This document shows, piece by piece, positions 41,367 to 49,032 of a stretch of DNA of 64,000 nucleotides. The DNA lies in assembly GCA_934446365.1 (NCBI GenBank), contig CAKSDZ010000001.1, positions 310,001-374,000 on the forward strand, written 5' to 3'. Source of the DNA: an uncultured Eubacteriales bacterium (GTDB taxonomy: Bacteria > Bacillota > Clostridia > Oscillospirales > CAG-272). Position 1 is the stretch's first letter, and each line of letters opens with the position of its first letter. A program made the translations under genes and the position numbers. The notes under the pieces are model-generated. The model made no database searches. It was not told the DNA's origin and saw only the letters and a program-made list of their open reading frames with translations.

Positions 41367-42088
41367 TTTCTTGTACCTCCTACAATCGTACCGATTTTCT
41401 CACCGGTAACGGCTTTTATAATATTTTCCGGATCATCCAGTCCGAAAAGCAGAATCGGAATATGGTTTTCCATGCTGAACGAGGTCGCCGTAAAATCCAA
41501 AACCCGCAGTCCCTCGCGAAGGATGTCGATATATTCGATGCTGTCGATTTTCTTTGCTTCCGGATCCAGCTTCGGATCCGCCGTGTAGACACCGTCGACA
41601 TTTTTGGCGAGAAGGACGATATCGGCTCCGATCTCGGCCGCTCTCAGCACCGCCGCGGTATCCGTCGAAAAATACGGACTCCCGATGCCGCATCCGAAAA
41701 TCACGACACGCCCCTTTTTCAGATGAGAAATCGCTTTGTTGCGGATATACGGCTCCGCACATTCTCTCATTTCAATCGCCGTCATGACACGGGTTTCGGT
41801 GCCGAGCTTCTCAAACGTATCTTGAAGCGCAAGGCAGTTGATAACGGTCGCAAGCATACCCATATGATCGGCGCGCGTTCTGTCCATCCCCGTGCCTTGT
41901 CTGCCGCGCCAAATGTTGCCCGCTCCGACCACGATGCTGACCTGTGTCCCCATGTCCACACACGTTTTGATAACGGTGCAGACCTTTTCCAGAAAAGCAT
42001 AGTTGAGAATCCCCTCGGCGCCCGCGGAAAGCGCCTCGCCGGACAGCTTGATGAGCACCCTCTTATATAACGGCTTTTTATCCTCCAT
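41363..42088 (-). CDS. pyrH: Uridylate kinase
   Basis: The protein has 241 residues from the ATG at 42088, preceded by AGGAGG; longer in-frame starts would run through the promoter. It is the bacterial UMP kinase of the amino-acid-kinase fold. Motifs are RVLIKLSGEALSAG, IVVGAGNIWRGRQG, DHMGMLATVINCLALQ, FGCGIGSPYFSTDTAAVLRA and NVDGVYTADP. In most Firmicutes rpsB-tsf lie directly upstream; here they are absent and an ABC exporter lies there, so the operon begins at pyrH with its own promoter. Confidence 0.97.
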   Translation of the reverse strand: MEDKKPLYKRVLIKLSGEALSAGAEGILNYAFLEKVCTVIKTCVDMGTQVSIVVGAGNIWRGRQGTGMDRTRADHMGMLATVINCLALQDTFEKLGTETRVMTAIEMRECAEPYIRNKAISHLKKGRVVIFGCGIGSPYFSTDTAAVLRAAEIGADIVLLAKNVDGVYTADPKLDPEAKKIDSIEYIDILREGLRVLDFTATSFSMENHIPILLFGLDDPENIIKAVTGEKIGTIVGGTRK

Positions 42089-42126
42089 AAAGTCCTCCTG
42101 CGTCTCTATATATTCATTCACATAAT

Positions 42127-42155
42127 ATATTACCTTAAAATGTCGGATTTGTAAA
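42127..42155 (-). promoter_or_regulatory. Promoter of the pyrH-polC operon
   Basis: Minus strand: TTTACA (42155-42150), 17-bp spacer, TAATAT (42132-42127), 38 bp before the pyrH ATG. An AAATTCAA/TTGAATTT hairpin lies just upstream (about 42168-42186). Confidence 0.65.
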
Positions 42156-42215
42156 TATATTTTCCGAAATTCAATTTTTGAATTTGCGAAGAGAGACAAT
42201 AACCGTAATATTTCG

Positions 42216-45200
42216 TCATTCGACAGATTTCAAGGACTCCGTCATGCTGATTTTGTCGAGCTTGGGTTTCATGGCAAAGCTTGCAATAATAGAGAACGCA
42301 AAGGTGAGAAGGAACGCGAAAAGATAGCTCCATACCGATACGGACCGTCCAAACATCACGATGTCGATTTCGGCGGTTGTGATGACAAATGCCGTAAGCA
42401 GCCGTCCGCCGAGAAGCCCGAATACGGAACCGATTAAGGTCAGCACGATATTTTCACGGAAAATATACATAGAAACTTCCCCGTCGCGGAAACCGAGCAC
42501 TTTAAGCGTGGCGATTTCCCGGATTCGTTCGGATATGTTGATATTCGTCAGATTATAAAGCACTACGAACGCGAGCGCTCCGGCGGAGATGATAAGGACC
42601 AGCACAACGGAATTTAAAATCCCCATAATGCCGGAAAATGTTTCCATAATCGTAGAGGAACGCGTCAAGGAGAGGATGTTGTCATTTTCAAGAACAGCGG
42701 AAACCAGTGCGTCCTCGTCCGAAACGTCATAGCGAAGCATCATGCAGTTCGGTGAAAGCTCTTCTCCGATATATGTGCGATAGGCGTTCTCCGACATGTA
42801 AACATAATGGTAGACGTAATTTTCCGTTATCGCCGTCACCGGAACCCTGACAGTTTTTTCATCCGAGATTTTGACGGTTATGGTGTCTCCCTGTGAGATT
42901 CCGAGCAAGGACGCCAGCTTTTCCGTGATGATGGCGCCGCTGTCATCCAAGGAAAGCGATTCATGTCCGCGTCTTGTCCGGAAAGTGATCATTTCGGAAA
43001 GCACATCCGCATCCGCTGCTGTCAGAAGATTGATTTCCACTTCGCTATCTCCGTTCACGGCGGAATAGGTTTTTTGCATGACCATCGTGCTGCCGTATTC
43101 CTTGTCAAAGGAAGCGACCGTGCTGTTGATACGGGAAATGCTTTCGCTGTCATTTGCATCATCCAATACGACAAGGGCGTCATAGTGCCATAGATCATTG
43201 TATTGAAGTCCGACGATGTCGCTGATAGAGTCTTTCAGTCCAAATCCGGTCAGAATCAGGGCTGTGCAGCCGGCGATTCCGATCGATGTCATCAGCATGC
43301 GCTTTTTATATCGGAAAATGTTTCTTGCGGAAACTTTTGCGGTGAAATTCAGCATATTCCACAAGGCAGGGATCCTTTCGATCCAAATCTTTTTGCCCTT
43401 AGGCGGCGTTCCGGGACGCATCAGCCTTGACGGAAGCTCTCTCGCATAAGCTTTAACGGTAAACCATACCGTAACGGTGATACAGATGACCGCAGCCAAA
43501 ATGCTCGGAATGGCGATGCTCCAAACAAACGGCGTCGGCGAATAAGGAATCTGATACAAAATGCTGTATGCGTTCATGATGACCTTCGGCAGCAGCACAA
43601 AACCGATGATAACGCCGATCACGGCGCCGCCGACCGTCGCGGTCAGCGCGTACAGCATATATTTTTTGATAACGGCGGCATTGCGATAGCCGAGAGCCTT
43701 GATGGTGCCGATCTGTGTACGGTCATCCTCTACCATTCTCGCCATCGTAGTGAGAGACACCAGCATGGCGACAAGGAGAAAGAAAACCGGAAATATTTTT
43801 GCGATATTGTCCATTCGCTCGGCATTCTGCCCATATTCGGTATAAGCCGGATTGGCATCTCTGCCGAATACGTAGTATTCCGGCTCTTTCAGATCGGCGA
43901 TGACATCCTCCGCTTCGGCAATCTTTTCTTCCGCGTCTGCGATTTCCGCATCCGCCTTTTCCACCTCAGCGAGAAATTTTTCATTCTCCTCGTTATATTT
44001 CGCAAGATTTTCCTCATATTCGGCAAGGCCTTCGCTGTAACTCACTTCCGCCTCGGCGATTTCTCTTTCCGCCTCGGCAAACTGCTCCTCCGCTTCCGCC
44101 TTTTTAATCGGCAGCTCATGGCGTGCGCGGTTGAATTCCATGATGGCGTCGTCGAGTTCTTTTCTTGCAGCTGCAAGCTGCCTATACGACTTATCAAGCG
44201 TCACCTTCGCCGCGGCAAGCTGAGCGGAAAGCGTCTCATATTGAGCCTTGGCTGCGACAACACGCGGATCATCCTCGCCGTATATCCCCGTCATCGCGGT
44301 AATCGCCTCTTTCAGCTGATCTGCCGCTGCGACGCCGGCCTCATATTCCGCGGCGCCCGCTTCATATTTTTCCATCCCCTTTCGGTAGGAATACTCATAA
44401 TCCGCAATGGTATTCTGCGCCTCTTTGATTTGAGCTTCGGCGTCGGCGATTTCCTTTTCGTATTCCGCTCTTTTTTCCGAGAGTTCGGTTTTGCCATCCG
44501 TGATTTTTTGCTCGGCATCTTTCAGCTTTTCCTCAGCTTCATCCAGCTTGATTTTTGCGTCATATAGCCTAAGCTTGGCGTCGGAAACCTCCGTATCATA
44601 GCGGGTCTGCGCATCGGCAAGCTCGGCTTTTGCGCGTTCCAGCTCTTCCTCGGCATCCGCTTTGATTTCCTGCAAGCGGATAAAGGCTCGCCCGCCCAGT
44701 CTCTTTTCAACCTCCTCGGACAACGTATCCGCGAGCGTTTCATACGCGGAGGAATAGCTCGAGAGCGCCTTTAATTCGTCGTACTTCAAGTATATTTCCG
44801 TATAGTATTTCGACTGGAAGCAGCTTTCCGGAATCAGCGCGATTTTTGAGATTTTGCCGGAGGCTATATTGGTGCTTCCGTACTGCGTGGCAGAAACATA
44901 CATCGGGGACAGAAAAATACCGACAACCGTATATTCGCTTTGGGACAGAACATCGTTCATATCGCTGCCGTCATCAAGAGAAAGTGTGATTTTTGTCCCG
45001 ATCAGGTCATTGGAATAAACGGAAGCATTCAACAGACATTCCCCATCATTTTCCGGCAGCCTCCCTTCGACAAGATACGGAATATTGACGGCGTTCTCCG
45101 CGTTGTAAGAAAACGCACGGCATACGGTCTCGCTGCCGTCTATATCGACAACAAAATCATGATAATAAGAGGGATATACCTCTATTCCCCCCATATCCTT

Positions 45201-45428
45201 CAAAGCTGCGACGTCGCGGTCTGAAAAACCATAAGTGGAGATCAGCCGGAAATCCATCAGACCGTATTCGTCATAATACCGATCGGCGCCAAGCCGCATA
45301 TCATCACCGGTCGCCAGAATGCCGGCGAAAAAACCGACGCCAATCAAGACGATGGCAAAAATCGCAATAAATCTGCTTTTATTGGAAAAAATCTGACGCA
45401 TCGCCGATTTCGTAAAGCTTTTCTTCAA
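42216..45428 (-). CDS. FtsX/MacB-type ABC exporter permease with long periplasmic-side coiled coil
   Basis: A 1070-residue membrane protein. One membrane helix near the N-terminus (about 20-40) leads to an extracytoplasmic domain (about 45-250). A long, E/A/K-rich coiled coil follows (about 255-530) with heptads such as AEEELERAKAELADAQ and LDEAEEKLKDAEQKI and a short break near 380-400. Then come the first FtsX three-helix block (about 555-690), a second extracellular domain (about 750-930), and the final FtsX helices (about 950-1060). This two-FtsX, coiled-coil form is common in Firmicutes beside a MacB-like ATPase; proposed roles are lipid, lipoprotein or peptide export, but substrate is unknown. 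The ATPase gene is 63 bp upstream. Confidence 0.88.
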   Translation of the reverse strand: MKKSFTKSAMRQIFSNKSRFIAIFAIVLIGVGFFAGILATGDDMRLGADRYYDEYGLMDFRLISTYGFSDRDVAALKDMGGIEVYPSYYHDFVVDIDGSETVCRAFSYNAENAVNIPYLVEGRLPENDGECLLNASVYSNDLIGTKITLSLDDGSDMNDVLSQSEYTVVGIFLSPMYVSATQYGSTNIASGKISKIALIPESCFQSKYYTEIYLKYDELKALSSYSSAYETLADTLSEEVEKRLGGRAFIRLQEIKADAEEELERAKAELADAQTRYDTEVSDAKLRLYDAKIKLDEAEEKLKDAEQKITDGKTELSEKRAEYEKEIADAEAQIKEAQNTIADYEYSYRKGMEKYEAGAAEYEAGVAAADQLKEAITAMTGIYGEDDPRVVAAKAQYETLSAQLAAAKVTLDKSYRQLAAARKELDDAIMEFNRARHELPIKKAEAEEQFAEAEREIAEAEVSYSEGLAEYEENLAKYNEENEKFLAEVEKADAEIADAEEKIAEAEDVIADLKEPEYYVFGRDANPAYTEYGQNAERMDNIAKIFPVFFLLVAMLVSLTTMARMVEDDRTQIGTIKALGYRNAAVIKKYMLYALTATVGGAVIGVIIGFVLLPKVIMNAYSILYQIPYSPTPFVWSIAIPSILAAVICITVTVWFTVKAYARELPSRLMRPGTPPKGKKIWIERIPALWNMLNFTAKVSARNIFRYKKRMLMTSIGIAGCTALILTGFGLKDSISDIVGLQYNDLWHYDALVVLDDANDSESISRINSTVASFDKEYGSTMVMQKTYSAVNGDSEVEINLLTAADADVLSEMITFRTRRGHESLSLDDSGAIITEKLASLLGISQGDTITVKISDEKTVRVPVTAITENYVYHYVYMSENAYRTYIGEELSPNCMMLRYDVSDEDALVSAVLENDNILSLTRSSTIMETFSGIMGILNSVVLVLIISAGALAFVVLYNLTNINISERIREIATLKVLGFRDGEVSMYIFRENIVLTLIGSVFGLLGGRLLTAFVITTAEIDIVMFGRSVSVWSYLFAFLLTFAFSIIASFAMKPKLDKISMTESLKSVE

Positions 45429-45491
45429 TTTATCAAACCTCCCATGACATTTCCGGATATCTTTTGAAAGACCGGAAGCCGCCGGCCTCTC

Positions 45492-46193
45492 TTACCACTC
45501 GATTTCCTCGATGGAAAGCGGGTGTTCACAGGTGATGACGTCCTCCACCTTGCTGCTCTTGATTTTGATAACCCGGTCCGCAATCGGTGCGATTGCGGCG
45601 TTATGCGTGACGATTATAACGGTCATTCCCTCCTTACGGCAGGTCTCTTCAAGCAAGGAAAGAATCATTTTTCCCGTTACGTAGTCGAGCGCGCCGGTCG
45701 GCTCGTCGCAAAGCAGGAGCTTGGGCTTCTTGGCAAGCGCTCTTGCAATGGCAACACGCTGCTGCTCGCCGCCGGAAAGCTGAGCGGGAAAATTATCAAG
45801 TCTTTCGCCGAGTCCGACACGGGCAAGCATTTTGTCGGCGGGCACCGAGTCACGGGAGATCTGCGTCGCCATCTCCACATTTTCCTTTGCGGTCAAGTTC
45901 GGAATCAGATTGTAAAATTGGAATACAAAGCCGATATCAAAACGACGGTATTCAATCAGCTGCTTATCATTATAACCGGCGATATCGCAGCCGTCTACGA
46001 TAATTTTTCCGCTGTCACAGGTATCCATGCCGCCGAGCATATTCAAAATCGTGGTTTTTCCGGAGCCGCTTGGCCCTACGATGACGGCGAGCTCACCCTT
46101 TCGGATTTCAAAATCGATGCCGTCCGACGCCTTAATGGTCACATCTCCCATCTGATAACTTTTCACTACGTTTTCAAGTTTAACAAAGCTCAT
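45492..46193 (-). CDS. ABC transporter ATP-binding protein (MacB/LolD type)
   Basis: A 233-residue ATPase with all motifs: Walker A GPSGSGKTTILNML, Q-loop FVFQFYNLIPNLTAKENVEM, signature LSGGEQQRVAIARAL, Walker B LLCDEPTGALD and the H-loop IIVTHNAAIAPIADRVI. This sequence class (LolD/MacB/FtsE-like) pairs with FtsX-fold permeases, and the cognate permease is directly downstream. ATP hydrolysis would drive mechanical movement of the permease's external coiled coil and not classic substrate passage, as known for MacB and FtsEX. Confidence 0.95.
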   Translation of the reverse strand: MSFVKLENVVKSYQMGDVTIKASDGIDFEIRKGELAVIVGPSGSGKTTILNMLGGMDTCDSGKIIVDGCDIAGYNDKQLIEYRRFDIGFVFQFYNLIPNLTAKENVEMATQISRDSVPADKMLARVGLGERLDNFPAQLSGGEQQRVAIARALAKKPKLLLCDEPTGALDYVTGKMILSLLEETCRKEGMTVIIVTHNAAIAPIADRVIKIKSSKVEDVITCEHPLSIEEIEW

Positions 46194-46237
46194 GATTTTC
46201 TCCTATGCAGCCTATACGGCTTTCCAAAATCTATACA

Positions 46238-46897
46238 TTATGTGTTCCGCAACAAAATGTTATATATATCCGAAGGCTTGTCCGCAATCACGGAAGCACC
46301 GTTCAAGAGCAGAAAGTCTCTCGAACGGAATCCCCATGATACGCTGATGCAAACCATTCCCGCATTTTCTGCGGTTTTGATATCCACGTCGGAATCTCCG
46401 ACATATACGGCCTTTTCCGGCGCCGACGATATTTTTTCCAGCGCTTCAAATACCGCATCGGGAGCGGGCTTCCTCGCCATTCCCTCTCGGTCTCCGACAC
46501 AAAAATCGATTCGATCGCCGAAATATTTTTCGCAAAGAACGGAAACGGCGGAATCGATCTTGTTGGATACGACGGCGATTTTAAAGCCCCCGTCCCGTAA
46601 ATCGTCCAATAATTTTAAAATTCCGTCATACGGCTTTGTCTTATTTTCGCAGCCGGCGGCATAATGGCGCTTAAAGGATTCCAGTGTTTGCAGTTTCTCT
46701 TCCTCGGATGTTCCCTCCGGCACGGAACGGTCGATGAGCTTTGCAATTCCGTTCCCCACAAAGCTTTTGACTTCCGAAACGGTATGGAGTGCGAAGCCTT
46801 GTTCGGCCAGCGCAAGATTGACGCTGTCTGCAAGGTCGTCGATCGTATCGAGCAGGGTTCCGTCGAGATCGAATACAACCGTGTCGTATTTTTTCAT
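46238..46897 (-). CDS. HAD-family phosphatase, phosphoglycolate phosphatase-like
   Basis: A 219-residue subfamily IA HAD hydrolase. Motif I is VVFDLDGTLLDTIDDLADS, with the nucleophile Asp. The helical cap follows (SEVKSFVGNGIAKLIDRSVPEG, recognised by its FVGxG), then motif II VVSNK, motif III Lys in MARKPAPDAV, and motif IV YVGDSDVDIKTAENAGM. It resembles Gph (2-phosphoglycolate) and PpaX (pyrophosphate), and cannot be separated further by eye. It lies 44 bp downstream of the ABC ATPase gene, possibly with serine acetyltransferase in a different unit. Confidence 0.88.
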   Translation of the reverse strand: MKKYDTVVFDLDGTLLDTIDDLADSVNLALAEQGFALHTVSEVKSFVGNGIAKLIDRSVPEGTSEEEKLQTLESFKRHYAAGCENKTKPYDGILKLLDDLRDGGFKIAVVSNKIDSAVSVLCEKYFGDRIDFCVGDREGMARKPAPDAVFEALEKISSAPEKAVYVGDSDVDIKTAENAGMVCISVSWGFRSRDFLLLNGASVIADKPSDIYNILLRNT

Positions 46898-46921
46898 ATC
46901 ATGCTCCTCTGTTTTATCGGA

Positions 46922-47836
46922 CTAAATTTCCCATTTGCCGGAAGGATTTTGCGGCCCCTTGAACAGCATCTCCGGATTTTTCATACTGACCTTGGTATTG
47001 TCCGGAACGGATTTGGTGATAAAGCAGCTGCCTCCGATTATGACGCCGTTTCCGATCACGGTTTCTCCGCCGAGCACGGTGGAATTCGCGTAAATCGTTA
47101 CGTCATCCCCGATTGTCGGATGGCGTTTGACGCCGGCCAGCTCCTGCCCGCTCCTTGTGGAAAGCGCGCCCAGCGTGACACCCTGATACAGCTTGACATT
47201 GTTGCCGATGACCGTCGTTTCTCCGATGACAACGCCTGTTCCGTGGTCAATGAAAAAATATTCTCCGATGACCGCACCGGCATTGATGTCGATTCCCGTC
47301 TGGCTGTGCGCGTATTCCGTCATGATCCGCGGAATGAGCGGAACACGTTCAAGATACAGAATATGGGCGATCCGATATACAAAAATTGCAAACAGACCGG
47401 GATAGGATACGATGATTTCCGCTTTGCTTTTTGCCGCGGGGTCCCCATTATAGCCCGCCTCCACGTCACATAACAGCAGTCTGCGGATTTCCGGAATTTT
47501 TGAAATGAGAATCCGGCATATTTCCTCCGCGCGTTCTGCGGCCGCGTTACGTTCCGCTTCCGTTTTTCGATACAAAATCGCGGTTTCGATCTGCGGTTTC
47601 AGCTCTTTATAGATTTCAGTCAGCATATTCCCGGCAAAATATTCCTCCGACGCGGAAATAACATTCTCATTTCCAAAATACCCGGGGAAAATAACTCTTT
47701 GTATATTTTTTAAAATCTTTATGATTTCATCCTTGCTCGGAAGTCTGCCGTTTTCCTCTGAAACCGAGATTTCCGATGCGTTATAATCTGCCGCCAAGGC
47801 GGAAGCGGCGTTTTTGATGATGGTGTCTAGTGTCAT
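46922..47836 (-). CDS. Serine O-acetyltransferase (left-handed beta-helix)
   Basis: The protein has 304 residues from the ATG at 47836; an upstream in-frame start would cross the promoter region. The first 140 residues are helical, as in the long SATase form. The C-terminal hexapeptide repeats include TGIDINAGAVIGEYFFIDHGTGVVIGETT-like turns (ID-GTGVVIGET), VKLYQGVTLGA, KRHPTIGDDVTIYANSTVLGG and IGGSCFI. His in DHGTG is the catalytic base. It converts serine and acetyl-CoA to O-acetylserine for cysteine synthesis. No cysteine synthase gene is adjacent. Confidence 0.9.
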   Translation of the reverse strand: MTLDTIIKNAASALAADYNASEISVSEENGRLPSKDEIIKILKNIQRVIFPGYFGNENVISASEEYFAGNMLTEIYKELKPQIETAILYRKTEAERNAAAERAEEICRILISKIPEIRRLLLCDVEAGYNGDPAAKSKAEIIVSYPGLFAIFVYRIAHILYLERVPLIPRIMTEYAHSQTGIDINAGAVIGEYFFIDHGTGVVIGETTVIGNNVKLYQGVTLGALSTRSGQELAGVKRHPTIGDDVTIYANSTVLGGETVIGNGVIIGGSCFITKSVPDNTKVSMKNPEMLFKGPQNPSGKWEI

Positions 47837-47869
47837 AAAGGAAAATCCCCTTAAAAAATATTTGATATT

Positions 47870-47883
47870 ATATGATATCATAT
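47870..47883. promoter_or_regulatory. 14-bp palindrome upstream of serine acetyltransferase
   Basis: ATATGATATCATAT is a perfect palindrome 34 bp before the ATG and close to AT-rich possible -10 boxes (TATAAT at 47874-47868 region, minus strand). It could be a repressor site, but low sequence complexity makes chance likely. Confidence 0.25.
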
Positions 47884-47937
47884 CAAGGGCAAATTGTCTA
47901 TTGTTTTTTTGTAAATAATTTTGAATACACCGACAAA

Positions 47938-47965
47938 AAATGCGTGCCGCATATGGCACGCATTT
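47938..47965 (-). terminator. Terminator after rpe
   Basis: AAATGCGTGCC (47938-47948) pairs with GGCACGCATTT (47955-47965), followed by TTTTTTG on the minus strand, 7 bp after the rpe stop codon. Confidence 0.85.
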
Positions 47966-47971
47966 GATGGA

Positions 47972-48640
47972 TTACTTCTGAAAATGCCGCTCGGCAGCCT
48001 CACGGATATCCGCAATCGCTTTCTCCGTGTCGTCCGCCCCGAAAACAGAGGAGCCGGCAACGAAGATATTCGCGCCTGCCTGCGCCGCAACCGCAGCGGT
48101 TTCCCGATTGATTCCGCCGTCCACCTCAATGTCGATATCGTATCCGCCGGATGTGATCATTCCACGCAGCGTGCGGACGCTTTCCATCGTATCAGGCATA
48201 AATTTCTGACCGCCGAAGCCGGGTTCGACCGTCATGACGAGAATCATCTTCACATACGGCAAAAGCGGCTCCAACACAAAAGCGGGCGTCGCCGGCTTGA
48301 TTGAAATGGACGGGATTTTGCCAGCATCCCGAATCATGGCGAGAACCTCCGGCTGATTGTCGCAGCTCTCATAATGGATGGTGATGATATCCGCCCCTGC
48401 CGACACGAATTTTCCGATATATCTTCCCGGATTTTCTATCATCAGATGCACGTCAAAGACAAGCCCGGATTTTTTTCGGATCGAGCTTATCACACCGGGG
48501 CCAAAAGAGATGTTGGGAACGAACATGCCGTCCATCACATCGAGATGAAGCAGCTCCGCACCCGCATTTTCAACCTTTTCGACTTCCTGCCCGAGCCTTG
48601 AAAAATCGCAGGCGAGAACAGACGGCGCAATTTTAATCAC
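47972..48640 (-). CDS. rpe: Ribulose-phosphate 3-epimerase
   Basis: A 222-residue TIM-barrel enzyme that interconverts ribulose-5-P and xylulose-5-P. Motifs are APSVLACDFSRLGQEV, LHLDVMDGMFVPNISFG, VHLMIENPGRYI, VMTVEPGFGGQKFM and DIEVDGGINRETA, with the metal-binding His and Asp residues in place. The GTG at 48640 has GGGAGG six bases upstream. It forms a single-gene unit with its own distant promoter, about 350 nt of untranslated leader, and a terminator. In many Firmicutes rpe follows rsgA and prkC; not here. Confidence 0.97.
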   Translation of the reverse strand: MIKIAPSVLACDFSRLGQEVEKVENAGAELLHLDVMDGMFVPNISFGPGVISSIRKKSGLVFDVHLMIENPGRYIGKFVSAGADIITIHYESCDNQPEVLAMIRDAGKIPSISIKPATPAFVLEPLLPYVKMILVMTVEPGFGGQKFMPDTMESVRTLRGMITSGGYDIDIEVDGGINRETAAVAAQAGANIFVAGSSVFGADDTEKAIADIREAAERHFQK

Positions 48641-48988
48641 AGAAACCTCCCAAGCCGCGCGGACACGGCCTACCTATAAAAAATTTTATGAGAATGAATT
48701 TTCGGACAAAATCCGAAACTCGCTTTCCTTTAAGCGGACAAAACCCCACATTTGCTTTGATTTCAACCGGACACCCGCAATTCGCCCGAAGCCACGCGAG
48801 TATCACTGCGTTTCCGGTGCCATATCATAATAATGTCCGCTCTATTTTCCAATTCGCCGGTCCCGTCATATAGAGGAAATAAAAAGATTCGGATGTGAAC
48901 TACGGAGTATATGGTGAACCGGCTTTCGATATGTTTTCTTAAAATATGTTCACACCGTATACGGTGTGAACATATTTTTTATCGACAT
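48641..48988 (-). ncRNA. Long structured leader of rpe or independent non-coding RNA (candidate)
   Basis: No credible gene fills the 392 bp between rpe and the histidine kinase gene. On the minus strand a consensus promoter would start RNA near 48988. That RNA could fold several stems: the 38-nt palindrome (48941-48978), GCCGGT pairing with ACCGGC (around 48920 and 48855), CTCTAT with ATAGAG (around 48870 and 48840), TTTCGGA with TCCGAAA (around 48698-48717), and GCCGTG-TCCG-CGCGGC, a UNCG-loop hairpin, just before the rpe Shine-Dalgarno. The trinucleotide-rich motif TGTCCG recurs three times. I matched it to no known riboswitch, T-box, 6S, SRP, tmRNA or RNase P signature. Alternatives are an intergenic relic or a plus-strand RNA ending at the palindrome, where the T-run is stronger. 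Confidence 0.35.
48941..48978. repeat. 38-nt perfect palindrome
   Basis: Two 19-nt arms meet with no spacer at 48959/48960; the core reads GTTCACACCGTATACGGTGTGAAC. A weaker relative (GTGAAC, TACGGAGTATAT, GGTGAAC) lies at 48896-48919. It may be the terminator of the two-component operon, a transcribed attenuator, or an operator. T-runs: six T on the + side, four on the - side. Confidence 0.7.
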
Positions 48989-48994
48989 GCCGAT

Positions 48995-49023
48995 ATTATA
49001 ATACCCAGACGATATTTTGTCAA
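48995..49023 (-). promoter_or_regulatory. Consensus promoter upstream of rpe leader
   Basis: Minus strand: TTGACA (49023-49018), exactly 17 bp, TATAAT (49000-48995). Both boxes match the sigma-A consensus perfectly. It begins 9 bp after the histidine kinase stop codon. Confidence 0.8.
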
Positions 49024-49032
49024 GCCACGATA

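Noticed and set aside
45522..46664. A 380-codon open frame on the plus strand
   Set aside because: Antisense to the ABC ATPase and the HAD phosphatase, which carry all their catalytic motifs in the minus frames.
48688..48873. A 61-codon frame on the plus strand in the rpe upstream gap
   Set aside because: No ribosome-binding site, no recognisable sequence and no promoter in that direction; the region looks more like structured RNA or spacer.
48641..49020. Known RNA classes (T-box, 6S, SRP RNA, tmRNA, RNase P RNA) in the rpe leader
   Set aside because: I looked for the T-box AGGGTGG motif, the SRP GGAAG loop, tmRNA acceptor ends and the RNase P GAGGAAAGTCC block and found none. A covariance search could still change this.
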